64,000 nt of DNA, taken from assembly GCA_002102555.1 (NCBI GenBank), contig MCFL01000023.1, forward strand, positions 124,001-188,000, read 5' to 3'. Within the stretch, counting starts at the first letter, position 1, and every line of letters starts with the position of its first letter. The notes beneath the pieces are model-generated. The model saw only the letters and a list, made by a program, of their open reading frames with translations, ran no database searches and was not told where the DNA came from. This DNA is from Catenaria anguillulae PL171 (lineage: Eukaryota; Blastocladiomycota; Blastocladiomycetes; Blastocladiales; Catenariaceae). Position numbers and translations under genes: made by a program. Of this stretch, positions 1 through 10,891 are shown piece by piece.

Positions 1-1531
1 GTTGTGCAGGCCTTGACTGCAGCGTTGATTATGGTCTTGATTGATGGTCGGCCAGTATCAAGCGTAACGGCGACAAGAGGAGAGGAACAAGCCAGTGACC
101 GGGCGACGGGGGCTCAGGAGACAAACAGAGGGATCTGGGCTCAACTGAAGAAACAGGTTGCGTCGTTCACCATTATTTGGAAACCATGGAATCGGACGAG
201 GTTGTTGCTGGTCATGATTTTCGTGCTCGTCTCGGTACGGTCACGTTCCCTTACACTTGCCCCTGATCGAGAGCGATCCGGTTAGCTCTTGTTAACCTTT
301 TTGCGCGACCTGTCTTCCAGGCCGGATTCACGGCTCACGGCGTCGCATTTATTCCCTTCACATATCGCAAGTTTGGTTGGACCGCCAAGGAAGACGGTGT
401 CTTCCAAGCTGTCTCCACATTTGCCAAACTCTTGTCCATTTTCGCCTTCCTTCCTGTCGCGTACCGCCGAAATCGGGTAAAGCCTGCGCAATCAACCCCG
501 GCATCTGGATCTAGCACTGGCGCTGAGACGGATCCACTGCTTTCGGAAACGCTCATTGTCGAAGACTATGACGGACTTCGCGGTGAATACTCTGCATTGC
601 GCGTGGGCGACGACGCCGATGACGCGACCGAGATCTCGGACGCTGGCACCATCCACCTGCATCCGACACGCACCTCATACTCGACACCCACGTCGCCGCG
701 GCTTCCCGCCAAACCGCATCTGCGCAACTACTACTTGCTTGATGGGAGTGACACGGACAGCGACATTGACGACGCTGGCCCGTCCATGTCTCACCTGCTC
801 GGTGACCGCCGCCGCCGCTCGTATGCCGACGGCACTCGCTCGCCGGGCGCGACCCCGTTCCGGTGCCACACGCCGCTCATATCGTCTGCCGTGTCGACGC
901 CGTTGCTCGAGGCGACAACCATGCTGCCACCGCCTCCGCTCGAGGTGATGCATTTGCCCGAGGCTTCATCGTCATCGTCGGATCACGAGGCGGTGTTCAC
1001 TGCGCCAGGTAACGTACCCGCTGCAGCGAGCAACAAGCGTGGGCAGCCAATGGAGGCGAGGGTCTTGCGGTACGCGTTCTTGGCGTACGGTGTGGCATTC
1101 ATTTTGTTTGGGCTGGCTCCCACCGGTCTCATGTACTTGCTCGGTATGTGGCCACGTTCATTTTTACACATTCGCCGATTGTTCAACGTCAAACATGCCT
1201 GACTCCTCCTCCTTTTGCACTCGGTATTCCCACAGCCTCCCCGCTCGATGCCCCTGGCGTTTTGGCATTCCCGCTCATGCGGTCCATGCTCACTCAAACC
1301 GTTCCCGCCAACATGCAAGGCACCTTGCTGGGCTTGTCGTCCACCATCAGTTCCTTGTCTCACATTGTGTGCCCGATTCTGTACACGGGACTGTACGCGT
1401 CCACGGTCGGCGTGTTTGATGGCGCCATTTACTTTGTCGGCGCAACGTGCTGGTTTGTGGCTCTGGTGTTGAGCTTGTTTGTGCAGAGGTCGGATATCTT
1501 GCCGTTGCCCGTTGGAGAGTTGCAGGGGTAA
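1..1531 (+). CDS. MFS transporter, C-terminal part (5' end outside window)
   Basis: Three exons join in frame: 1-234, 321-1143 and 1236-1531, with GT-AG introns of 86 and 92 nt, giving about 450 residues to a stop at 1531. Hydrophobic segments follow the second half of a major facilitator fold: the central loop, then segments at about residues 68-85 and 105-125, two more flanking the second intron, and two near the end. The last exon carries a FPLMRSMLTQTVPANMQGTLLG-like stretch (key residues P, R, P, Q, G, G) typical of drug:H+ antiporter/HIAT1-type transporters. An oddity is an insert of roughly 180 Ser/Pro/Asp-rich residues between presumed TM8 and TM9 (about 480-1050). The N-terminal half is missing because the window starts inside the gene. 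Substrate unknown. The MFS call is fairly good; the subfamily is inference. Confidence 0.6.
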
Positions 1532-4030
1532 GCTTGGCCCGGAAGGCGAATTCTGCTTTTTGTAACATAATGACGTTCTCGGCGGTCATCCGGTTCTGGC
1601 GTGTGTGTACAGTGTTTCTTTGTTTCGGGCTGTCAACTCCCTTGTTCTTGAGGTCTTTTTCCCACTCGCTGTGCTTTGTTTCGGAGCTTCGAAGATGGTT
1701 TGTTTCTTGCGGAGGACGGATTTGCGGCGGATCTGTTGCTAGTCACTCTTTCTATCGCACAAGTTGTAATTTTTTCTGCGCCAATCCAAGTTGGCCACAT
1801 TCATGTTTTGTATTCAACGGTAAAGTCGGTTCGTTGTCCAGCACGATGACCGCGAATGCACAACACAAATGACCAGCTTGCTCGCGTCATGGACTTTTCC
1901 GTGTTCCAAGAATTAACCGTCTATCCAAGAGCCTGGACGTACAGAAATGAATCATTAGAACTTCCTGAAAACTCTCACACGGAGCATTCATCCAGCCCTA
2001 CTTCCTTAAGCACTCTCCCCAGCCGACTGCTTGACCTTTCACATAGTCCCTATCCCTCAGCCATATTCTAAACCCAGGCTGCCGGCCCCACCTCAGTTTC
2101 CGTACAGGACCGGTCTGTGGCATCAATACCTACGTACTTTCGCCGGTGCAAACGGCCGACAAGTCTATCCGATCCGTGGCCGATACGCAGAAAAAGTTCT
2201 CATTTTGGCGAAACTGTCGCAGGACACATAGAAGCTCGTAGAATAGTTTCAGGTACAATTCTCGCCGTCATACTCGTCCCAATCGGTATCGACTGCTCCA
2301 CTTTCTGCCGCGGGTTTGCCACGGATGCTCGTGTGGGGCAGTTTTGCACCATGCTTGTGTACGGAAGCAGACAGTGGCAATACCTGCTTGCTGAACGTGT
2401 CACACAGTTGGAGCATGGACGCGAACGACTGCTGTGTATCACATGGATAGAACTCGGGCCCAACATGGAGCTTGCGCTGCCTTTGCTGACACTCTCAATC
2501 TCACCCCATCTCCTTGTGCGAACTCAGATCTCATCGGTCAAGATGTCCGGCCGGCAAACCCGCCAAGGCACCTTCCTCAGCCGCTTGGGCAATGACGCGG
2601 TTTCGCAATGCATTATTGATTGAGCACCGCATAAATAATGTATCGAAACTGAACGCGTCACGCTGTCGACACGCGGACAGATTTCTCCAGTCTGCCAATG
2701 CTCTGAGCAAACCTCCAGTTCCATGGAGTAAAGTGCCCCAACAATCTTGCTATGTCATGCCCAGACAATCACAATTCGAAACCCCTTGCAATTGTTTCTG
2801 TTCCTGCCATCCTTGCGTCCTCTGTTTCCTACGCTTTCTGCTGCCCGCACCCGCCCGACCCGCACCCACCAATGAGGAGTGTTTTGATGAGAGCTCGTGT
2901 ACAATTCCGAAGTGCTGCTGCCAGTAGCATCGAGTCGCTCCCTATCATTATTCCTACATGTGCTGTATTTCGAGGCCGTGCCAAGAATTTCACATGGAGG
3001 CTCGGGCCCCTCGTCATCCTTTGTGGTGATAGAGCGCCGTTGTCCTGACGGGTCCTTGTGGCAGTGCAAATCAGGCTAGTCGCACACCACTCTGTCGTGG
3101 ATTACAAGCTGAGTTGGTCGATTTATGGGCGAATGGTCATAACGAGCCCATTCATACACTCCTCTCATCGGTGCGGTGGGGGGTTTCGAATGTGCCTATC
3201 AATTCCACTTGTGATGTACTGCAGCTTTCTCTTCCCATGCATCATCTTTGCCCCACCCCACTTACTTTGAACCCGGGCGCATTGAGGACATTTCCATGTT
3301 ACTATAATGACATTTAGATTGCTATTTTATGTCTTGATTTGCTCCCGGTCATGCCTCCAATCAATTCTTCAGCCGTGACGCTCACAGGACTTGACCAGAT
3401 GGAGGCGAACACCGCAAAATGTAAATCGACGCTTGGGAACAGCTGTTTTGTATTCCATGAACCGCTTGAAATTGGAATCAACTTTTATCCTTCGTCCACA
3501 TGTACATTTACACAGAACAAACGAAGTAGGAATCATAGTGTGACACGACAGAAGCGACAAAAACAAAAAGAAGAGCTTCTCTGGCCACTACCTGTGCTGA
3601 ACAGGCGTGCCAAGGACACAACATGAACCTGGCAGAGCGTGGCAAGCTTGCGACGGATGTCAATGGCGTATCCCTGCGACTTTCCAACCTTGCCTGCCTA
3701 CACAAACACTCGAGCATGGCCAACCTCAAACGTGATTCCATGCTTGCCGTGAAAGAACGCCGGGTGCCTTTAAAGCCAATCCGTGAGCTCTTGTTCTCCG
3801 TTTGCGCTGCCAGACAATACTCCATTTGCGAAGAACCACAGGTGTCCCTTCCACAATGTGAAATCACATCTCACGCCGCCGCACTCGCCCATGTCAAGCA
3901 ACACCCACTGCCAATCTTGGAGGCCGACCTGACAGCGATGCGATTTTTCGCCGTGACCACGGCCAGGACGACGACAGACGATCCGTTGCATCGGCTGCAT
4001 TCTTGCAGGAGGCGAACGGCGAACAGAGAT
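1532..4030. other. Intergenic stretch, no gene recognised
   Basis: About 2.5 kb with many short open frames on both strands, none with a recognisable domain, consistent codon pattern or plausible exon chain. Base composition is more AT-rich than in the neighbouring genes. I see no tRNA, tandem array or terminal repeats here. Confidence 0.5.
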
Positions 4031-4046
4031 GAGGAGGTCGCCTCCT
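4031..4046. repeat. Left terminal inverted repeat of block E1
   Basis: Sixteen bases, GAGGAGGTCGCCTCCT, exactly complementary to 5685-5700 and nearly identical to the left end of E2 (5738-5754). Confidence 0.65.
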
Positions 4047-4079
4047 AGGTTACCAGGCCGAAAGGCATGGCTAAATGCG

Positions 4080-4147
4080 TCTCACGTGAAAGTCACGTGA
4101 CCCGTTGCTACCCACGTGACCTATCTGAAGTGAACTACAGCACGTGC
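4080..4147. promoter_or_regulatory. Cluster of four CACGTG E-boxes
   Basis: Four CACGTG hexamers occur within about 70 bases just inside the left end of E1, three followed by A (CACGTGA). CACGTG is the classic bHLH (Cbf1/Pho4/USF-type) site. A matching but sparser cluster lies at the same place in E2. Confidence 0.5.
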
Positions 4148-5684
4148 CTGGTTGTTCTCGACTCTGCTTCCATCCGCCCACGTTGCAAAAGCACTGGCGA
4201 GTACGGGCGAATACCATCGCTATCGTACTGACCTCAAGTAATATCGAATGCATGCTATGACCATGAACTGAACACCAATCGATGCCCTGTCACCGCTGCC
4301 ACCGTCCGGTGATCTTGGCCCATCATCGTGACAATCTTGCCCGTCAGCAACTCCCGACCAGACTTTCACCATCGATGTCACTACCTCAGCCAATTATGAA
4401 ACCACCACCCTCACACACCACGACGGGCTCGACGGCAACAAGCTCTATCACCTCGCTATCCAAGCACTTCAAAAAGACAAGCCGATCTCTCGGTACCGTT
4501 GACGACGCGTACCGGCGACGGTATTGAATCTCCAACATTCTCGAATCAATCTACCACACAGTCCTCGTGCGGCTCCACGGCCATGCACACCAGCTCATCA
4601 AGGCTGCCCGTCGTCAACAACGTCTCTTCGACCAAATGACCATCCTCACCGTTTCCTTATGACGGCGTTAAATCACATACCATCGACAAACCACCACTAC
4701 AGGACAATGCACCGGCGTTGTGGCCATCACTTTGCTCTTTGTTGGCGCCACTGACGTATATTGGTTCTAGCTTCAGATCCACGTCGCTGCTATTGCAACC
4801 GACATCATCACCGTATTGGACAAGAACAACGCTCAACCCATAACAGATACATTACAGGACGATGTACCCACAAAGGGCGCAGCACCTCGTCATTATAGCC
4901 CTTCAACGGCACGCCTGCGTGTGCCTCAATGTTCCCGTCATCACCCTCAAAACCGTCACCACCACCATATCAGACGAGAACAACAGTCAACCTATCCCAG
5001 TATCATTACCTTACGACACGGCCCCACCATGCACACCACTCCGTCCCTGCAGCCCTCAACCGCAACTGCTCCCGTTCCCGTTCTGATCAGTACAATTTTC
5101 GGCAACATCAACCCAGCCCGTTGCAAAAACGCAACCGTGTCGCGAAAGATTCAAGGTGTGTCCAAGAACACGGGCTCAGCTAATGTCTCTGATCCTATCC
5201 TCGATTTCGGTCGTCACTGCCCGCTTACGGTGTTGACAAATTTTGTTGGTCGCTTCTCGTTTTTGGATTGGTTGGATGGATGCATGCAAGCGTGCGCGAG
5301 TCTCCTTTTTTTCTCCCCTTTGCGCGCTCACTTCTCTCTTGTTTGCATGCGTCTGCAGCTGGCATTTTTCTATTATTTTTTCCCGCCATGTCACTTTTCT
5401 TTTTCGTCTTGCTCAGCGCGAATCCTTGGATCCAGTCCGAGCTTTCCTTCATCGGAATAGCTGACTCACCGTTCCACAAACTCATCGTGCGCCTCCTCAT
5501 CCAGGCGTCGCAGTAAGCATGTCAATACAACCACATTTAATTTTCATGCCAAAATACCTTTTCCCTTTCCACTTGCACAGTATCATTTCGGCCGCAAAAC
5601 TTAACTCAGTCCAAGTGCACCCAAATCTCAGACATGAGCTCTGACCTAGAGAACAAGCAAGCAAGAAAGAAAACTTGAAACAGC

Positions 5685-5726
5685 AGGAGGCGACCTCCTC
5701 AAAGCTACGAGCAGCAGCGCTGCGAC
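5685..5726. repeat. Right terminal repeat of E1 plus 3' hairpin
   Basis: AGGAGGCGACCTCCTC (5685-5700) is the inverse of the left end. It is followed by a stretch containing GAGCAGCAGCGCTGCGA, whose GCAGCGCTGC core is a perfect 10-base palindrome. The same inverted repeat and hairpin follow one another at 10304-10346, so both are part of the family's right end. Confidence 0.6.
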
Positions 5727-5796
5727 GGCTTCTGAATGAGGAGGTCCGCCTCCTTGGTTACCATGCCAAAATTCTTCTCAGGACGAAAAAAACGTG

Positions 5797-5834
5797 ACGA
5801 CACGTGATGGGTTGCGCTCCGTCGAGCCACGTGA
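5797..5834. promoter_or_regulatory. CACGTGA motifs near the left end of E2
   Basis: Two CACGTGA copies plus a degenerate AACGTGA sit 60-100 bases inside the left end of E2, matching the position of the four-motif cluster of E1. A TATAAAC sequence follows at about 5933. Confidence 0.4.
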
Positions 5835-6830
5835 TGGATTGCCTTCCAGTCTGCTTCCATCTGACCAGCTTGGCGACATAGGAGCGGATCACTCCCGATC
5901 CGTAAGGTATCATCATAATAGCCATGTCATGATATAAACAATCGGCAAGCATGAATATTATCCTTGGCCCCGCCGCTACCCATCCATACCATTTGCCCGC
6001 CAACTCGACCATCTTGCCCTTCAGCAACGGTCCCACAAAGATTCATTATCAATCGTACTACATCATCCTATTTTCCAACCAATACCACCACGCAAGACGG
6101 ACCACCTGCCCCGTAACAATGCGCACCACCTCGTAAAACAAGTACAAGCCGGCAATAACGCGATCACCCAGTACCGCCCGCGGCACCTTTCATCGATCGT
6201 ATCGGAACCACAATGATTCTCTACCGAGGCCACGCCCTTTACAGATAGGTGTCCGCTCGCCGTGCACACCAGCTCATGATGTCAGTCCATCGGTACCACC
6301 ATTCCTCGAATCATGGTCAGTGCGACTTTTCCGTATTCAATTCAAAGCGACTGCTGCTGCCAAGGACTCATTCCGATGATGTGCACGGCTAGCAGGCCTA
6401 TCAGTTTGATGCTTGCCGCCATCACATCAACATTCTCGATCCGACGCAATCACCACGTCGTCGGTACTCGTAACCGACACCATTACCGTATTGGACAATG
6501 TCGACTCGTTACCTGTCCCAATCCCATCAGCATGCAATGCCGTACGATTGCGTCCACCACCTAGTCAACCCAACCCGTCCTTTACACGCACGCTTTTCCC
6601 ACGCCGGCGCCATCGTCGTTTCTCTAGTAGGAAACACTGGAATTGAACCAAGCGCTGGCAGCCATACCCATTCAGCTGGACATGCATTCTCTCACGGGCA
6701 ACCAATCCCGGTCATTCAACTTGCCACTTTGGAACCACTCTGCCAAAGTACATATGCGGACACGACAATCCTCAATACGTCTGATCCCCAAGTTCATGCA
6801 TGATGAAAAGCTTCCCGTATCGCACTTCGG

Positions 6831-9707
6831 GTGATCAGTACCACCACCGCCTCGCTACCGCTCACACCTTCAAGTTTCATGCTTTCAAGCCGCAACCATC
6901 ACCAACTTCTTCTCCTCAGTACACATCCTGCTGCGGCTCCAGCCGTTATCAAACTCGAGCTCAACACCGCCGACGCGCCCGCACAAGCCAAGTATTACCT
7001 CTGGCTGGTCCGCATGCTCATTGAAAAGATTTTCGCCTGGGACACGGTTCGTCACCGCCCCAAGATTGGCGAAAAGGGCATGTTTGAGTACACCAAGGCG
7101 TTCTTTTACGCCGAGGAGTCCCAAGGGCGTTTGACTGTGCATCATCATGGGGTCGCGTGGATTCATGGAATGTCCACGACGCAAGCGGAATGGGACGAGT
7201 GTGTCTTGGACGAGAAGGTGCCCTTTCATTTGTTTCGTGTGCTCTCCTTTACAACTCGACGTGACGACACTCACACTCCATACATGACGATTTGTAGTTT
7301 AAGACCCTGTTTCAATCGTACGCAGATGCGGTGGGCAGTCGCGAAGATTGAAGAAAACAAGCTTGTGGGTGCCACCCCAGGCCTCGCGGTTGTTGATTCT
7401 GGTGCTGTGGGCGATTACGAGCTTGAAGTGTCAGCCGTTGGGTCGAACTGCCTGTTTTGCGGCAAACCAGGACACCGCCTCCGTGGTTGCCCTGCCGTGT
7501 GGACGGCCTTGTCAAAGAAACAAGTGGTCTTCGTTCCCAATCCGACGCCGTCAAACCCGGGCGGAGCCAAGCTTGTGCTGCCGGATGGATCGGAGTTTGG
7601 CAACATCACACCGTGGGTAAAGCAGCTCCCCAAATCACCGGATACTGCTGTTGGTGCAGTGGAAGTCACGGATTACTCGCGATTTGACGACAAGACACAT
7701 TGGTCAGATGGAGACAATGATTCGTTTGATGGCGTTTACATGGGTGCCGATGGTGACAAGTTCGTTGCTGCCGTTGAGGCGCTGCCACCGGTCCATGGAG
7801 TTGGGAAGTCCGATTGTGTGGTTCATGTTGAGGGTGTGGACTGGACACGCGATGCACCGCCTGCCCGTTTCACCCCATATCCACTGCCGGTATCTCGCGA
7901 GCAGCGCCAAGTTCCGATGCCACCGGGCGATCCAATGGACCTAGACGATGACGAAAACGAGTTGATCCTTGCCGGCCGCATGCCACGCCCTGACGGCGGT
8001 TCTATCCCAGTGCCACCTACGTCGAAAGAGCAACCCAACGTCGTGGAACAATCGAAGGCTGCTGACGCCGCCCAGCCACCAGCCGGGCACACCACCATTG
8101 GCGGATATCCGTGCGAGTTGCCCCTGCTCCAGCGCGCCCACGACCCAGGCAACATTCCGTGCCTCCACGACAACTGCACTAGTCACTTAGTCGGTGTCAA
8201 GGTTCCCGCGCTGTATCACCACTGGACGCGCAAAAGGATTCCCGAGCCAATCGTCGCGTGCTGCTCGGAAACTTTGGCCATGTTCAATGAGCGCAAGGCG
8301 GCAGAAAAGGCAGCCAAGCAAGCCGAGGGCGGCAAGAAGGGAAAGGGCAAGAAGAGCAAGGGAACGGATGCAGCAAGCAAAGCGAGCGGTTCAGATCCTG
8401 CCAATGCTCCGCCGCCGCCAGCACGCGTCCAAGTACCATCACTGCCGCCGTCAACGACTTTGCTAGACCCCATTGAGTCGTCCGAGCCCACGCCTCGCCG
8501 TCGCGCATCAATGCCCAAACTCGGCACGCCGCCGCCCCCTCAACCACCATCATCTCCGGCGCCATTCGCCGTCGAATCATCACCACACCTTGCGCCGCCG
8601 GCAACTCTGTCACCACGCGCACTACCCACGGATTGAAACGTGGATGAAATTACTCCGACAGAGCTTCGGCTTCGCTGCCGTTGCGCGTCACTTGCGGATC
8701 TGGCCGACTCTGATCCCGATTGCCACGAGCCGCAACCCAAACTGCGTCGCTTGTCGTTGCCCAAATTGTCACAGCAATGACAGCATGCAGGGCCGGAAGA
8801 AGGAGAAGACAACGCCATGGACGTGGATCCACCACAGTCTGTCCCGCTGCCGTCACCAACAACAACGCTGCCGCTGCTACCGCCGCCTCAGCCGCAAGGC
8901 CCACGCCCGCGTGCATTTTCGTTGCCCGACATTGATCGCCTTCTTGTCGGCGCTGGCCAACTTGCCCCCATGCCGCTGGCTCCGTCGCCACCGCCACCGC
9001 TCTTACCGCAAGGTCAAGAGCAGACCGCTCCCATCCGGAAGCGTGTCTCGGAAAAGGCCGGCATCAACCCCAATGCACCCACGGCGTCCAAGCGCGCCAA
9101 CGTCGAATGGCAAGACCCGCACGCGGTCACGGCGTCACAGCTCCTCAAGCACCTGCTCGCCCAGGCGGAAGCTGAGGTTCCCGAGGCCAAGCGCCATTTG
9201 GTGTCAGACGAGTACGTCGACAAGCTCGCGTGCGGGATTGGCGGGTACGACTATGACGAGGAGGACACAATCGTGGGCATGATCCAGTTCACCAAACTTC
9301 TCATGGTCGATCAGGTCCACTTGTTTCACCACTTGTCTGCGTACGCATCTACTAGCATCAAATCATGATCCTCCCGCCTCCATCTGATCCAGCGGAGAGC
9401 TCGGCTGCTTGATTTCCACTTCCCGTCTTGTTACCAACACCGATTTTGACAGGGCTTGATTGATCTCACGATTGCAACCATGTTCGCATTTCCCTAGTGC
9501 TTGCATCCGCTGGCGAGTAAGGCCAAGGGTTCCGGTTTCCAGGCGATTGCTTTCAACGACCTCCACAAGTTCAATTGCCGGAACACATATGAGGCCATCT
9601 GCGCTTTTCTTGCTGCACTTTCGGATGTCAAGCGTGACATGTTGCGATTGGGACTCGAAATGGCCGTCTCATCGCCAAAGGTTGGCGCTTCGTCTGTGCG
9701 TGGTTGA
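6831..9707 (+). pseudogene. Degenerate gene with Helitron-like Rep (HUH) segment and CCHC zinc knuckle
   Basis: An open frame from 6831 to 8636 encodes 601 residues. Residues ~48-125 follow the Helitron N-terminal/Rep pattern: an APAQAKYYLWLVRMLIEKIF-type helix, then GMFEYTKAFFYAEESQGRLT, then a His triplet at residues 104-106 (7140-7148) in the place of the HUH metal motif, then AWIHG. Fungal Helitron proteins have LFGxxxAYYGxxExQGRxTLHxH here. A canonical CX2CX4HX4C knuckle follows at about 7450-7491. The rest is Pro/Ser-rich. In the same frame, two stops (8634 and 8778) interrupt before a further coding-like stretch (8817-9340), and a last exon-like piece runs 9498-9707. Either introns I could not place or decay explains this. 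No helicase domain is seen. Confidence 0.5.
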
Positions 9708-10228
9708 ATGTGTGTTGTGTTTCTTGTGTGTCATCTTCATTCTTTTGTGTGTTGATCATCAGTGTCCAATGTTGGGCTGTCCCTGATTCCATTATTTCAA
9801 TTTCCCATACATCGGTTTGCCTGCTGAAAGACATATCCAACCGACCTCAAGCAATCAAGATTTGCTTTCGTCAACATCGCCTCTCCCAGCATACAACACG
9901 TACCCCTTTTCATTCAATGATTCCCAGCGAGCTCTTGATGCCACTCAATATAAATAGTTTCTTCACCTGACCTCCATTTTTTCCTCTGCACAACACAAGC
10001 ACCTGACATGCTTGCTTGCAGCGCATCTTTCACCAAATTGTACACTTCCTCTGATCACAAGCAAAACCCACTCGACCGAATACGTCGCAACAGTTGCGCC
10101 TCATGTGTCATAATGTTGTATGGATCCCTCTTGCCCTAGAACCCGTCTTCTGCTTGCTCTTTGACTCGACTAGACACGAAGTGACGCGAAAATACACAAA
10201 ATACACGGGGAAGACAGAACGATAATAA
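9708..10228. other. Non-coding right part of block E2
   Basis: No supported gene. A TATAAATAG sequence lies at about 9949-9957, but no convincing ORF begins downstream. Confidence 0.4.
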
Positions 10229-10295
10229 GACGAAAAGACGAAAAGACGAAAGGAGGAAAAGACGAAAAGACAAAAAGACGAAAAGACGAAAAGAC
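10229..10295. repeat. 8-bp tandem repeat (GACGAAAA)n
   Basis: About eight head-to-tail copies of GACGAAAA with a few single-base variants (GACGAAAG, GAGGAAAA, GACAAAAA). The array sits just inside the right end of block E2. Confidence 0.8.
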
Positions 10296-10303
10296 CAGAG
10301 ACA

Positions 10304-10346
10304 TGGAGGCGGACCTTCTCAAGGCTGTGAGCAGCAGCGCTGCGAG
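10304..10346. repeat. Right terminal repeat of E2 plus hairpin
   Basis: The sequence matches 5685-5726 across the inverted repeat and the GAGCAGCAGCGCTGCGA hairpin segment, with a few substitutions. It marks the right boundary of block E2. Confidence 0.6.
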
Positions 10347-10891
10347 GAGACTCTTAATTCACGGGCGGCACCTAAATACTTCGGAATGGTATGCGACGTG
10401 GGTAAGCGCGGTTGGGGCGCTTGGTTGGTGTTGTTAGAGGACTGAATGGGCGATGCACGATAGATTGAAATGGGAAAACGTGCTTGGGAAGCATTGCTGG
10501 AAATGTGAGAGTCCAACCAAGCGAGCTGGCGGCGGCGGGGATTGCGTGGTTGCGTGCACGGCAAGCACGAATGCGCAGATGAATGTGACTCGGGCGACCA
10601 AGTTGCGCATGATGATGGGTAGACTTGTGGGTTGCATACGTGGTGGAATTCAATTTTGCATTCATCATCAGTGCGAGTGACAATGGAACGAGACTCTACT
10701 TGGATTGAGTAGGGGAGGTTCGGAGGAGGCCGACTCTGACGATGGGAATGGAATTGAGACCAAGTGAAACCGCGAAACGATGAACTGAAATTCACAGTAT
10801 GGCAAACACGATACAGGAAGCATACTACAACCAAGGAACGGTGAGAGACAATTGAGAACACTTGGAAAATGACACAGCTGCTCCATCCTCT
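10347..10891. other. Intergenic, no supported gene
   Basis: A 180-codon open frame on the minus strand and a shorter overlapping one with a signal-peptide-like start (10434-10637) exist, but neither shows family features or a splice partner. Confidence 0.4.

Larger units (their letters stand above)
4031..5700. mobile_element. Block E1: short member of a repeat family with inverted ends
   Basis: The block begins with GAGGAGGTCGCCTCCT (4031-4046) and ends with its exact reverse complement (5685-5700). Each end is itself an imperfect palindrome. The first ~250 bases resemble the start of block E2 at 5738: the terminal repeat, then GGTTACCA, several CACGTGA motifs, and CTCTGCTTCCATC-type sequence. 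Further inside, short segments recur in both blocks, for example ACCGTATTGGACAA at about 4810 and 6484. No convincing protein is encoded. It is read as a non-autonomous or decayed relative of E2; the family assignment is inference. Confidence 0.5.
5738..10346 (+). mobile_element. Block E2: candidate Helitron-related element carrying a Rep-like gene
   Basis: E2 starts with a 17-base terminal repeat (5738-5754) and ends with a near-perfect inverse (10304-10320, 15 of 17 bases), then the GCAGCGCTGC hairpin (to about 10346). It carries CACGTGA motifs near its left end and a gene at about 6831-9707 with a Helitron-like Rep segment. Asymmetrical inverted repeats plus a hairpin beyond the 3' repeat resemble the Helitron2/Helentron layout described in other eukaryotes. 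No helicase domain is visible, so the copy is incomplete or decayed. Exact ends are not fixed. Confidence 0.5.

Noticed and set aside
2117-2623. 168-codon plus-strand ORF in the 1.5-4 kb gap
   Set aside because: No domain, no splice partners, composition like the surrounding non-coding sequence, and overlapping open frames on the other strand.
8473-9282. 269-codon ORF in another frame within the Rep-like gene
   Set aside because: Arg/His/Cys-rich shadow translation; the frame with the Rep segment, AEVPEAKRHLVSDEYVDKLA and similar helical sequence is the coding one.
10319-10861. 180-codon minus-strand ORF and a nested signal-peptide-like ORF (10434-10637)
   Set aside because: Overlaps the right end of the repeat block and shows no consistent coding pattern; the hydrophobic start alone is weak evidence.
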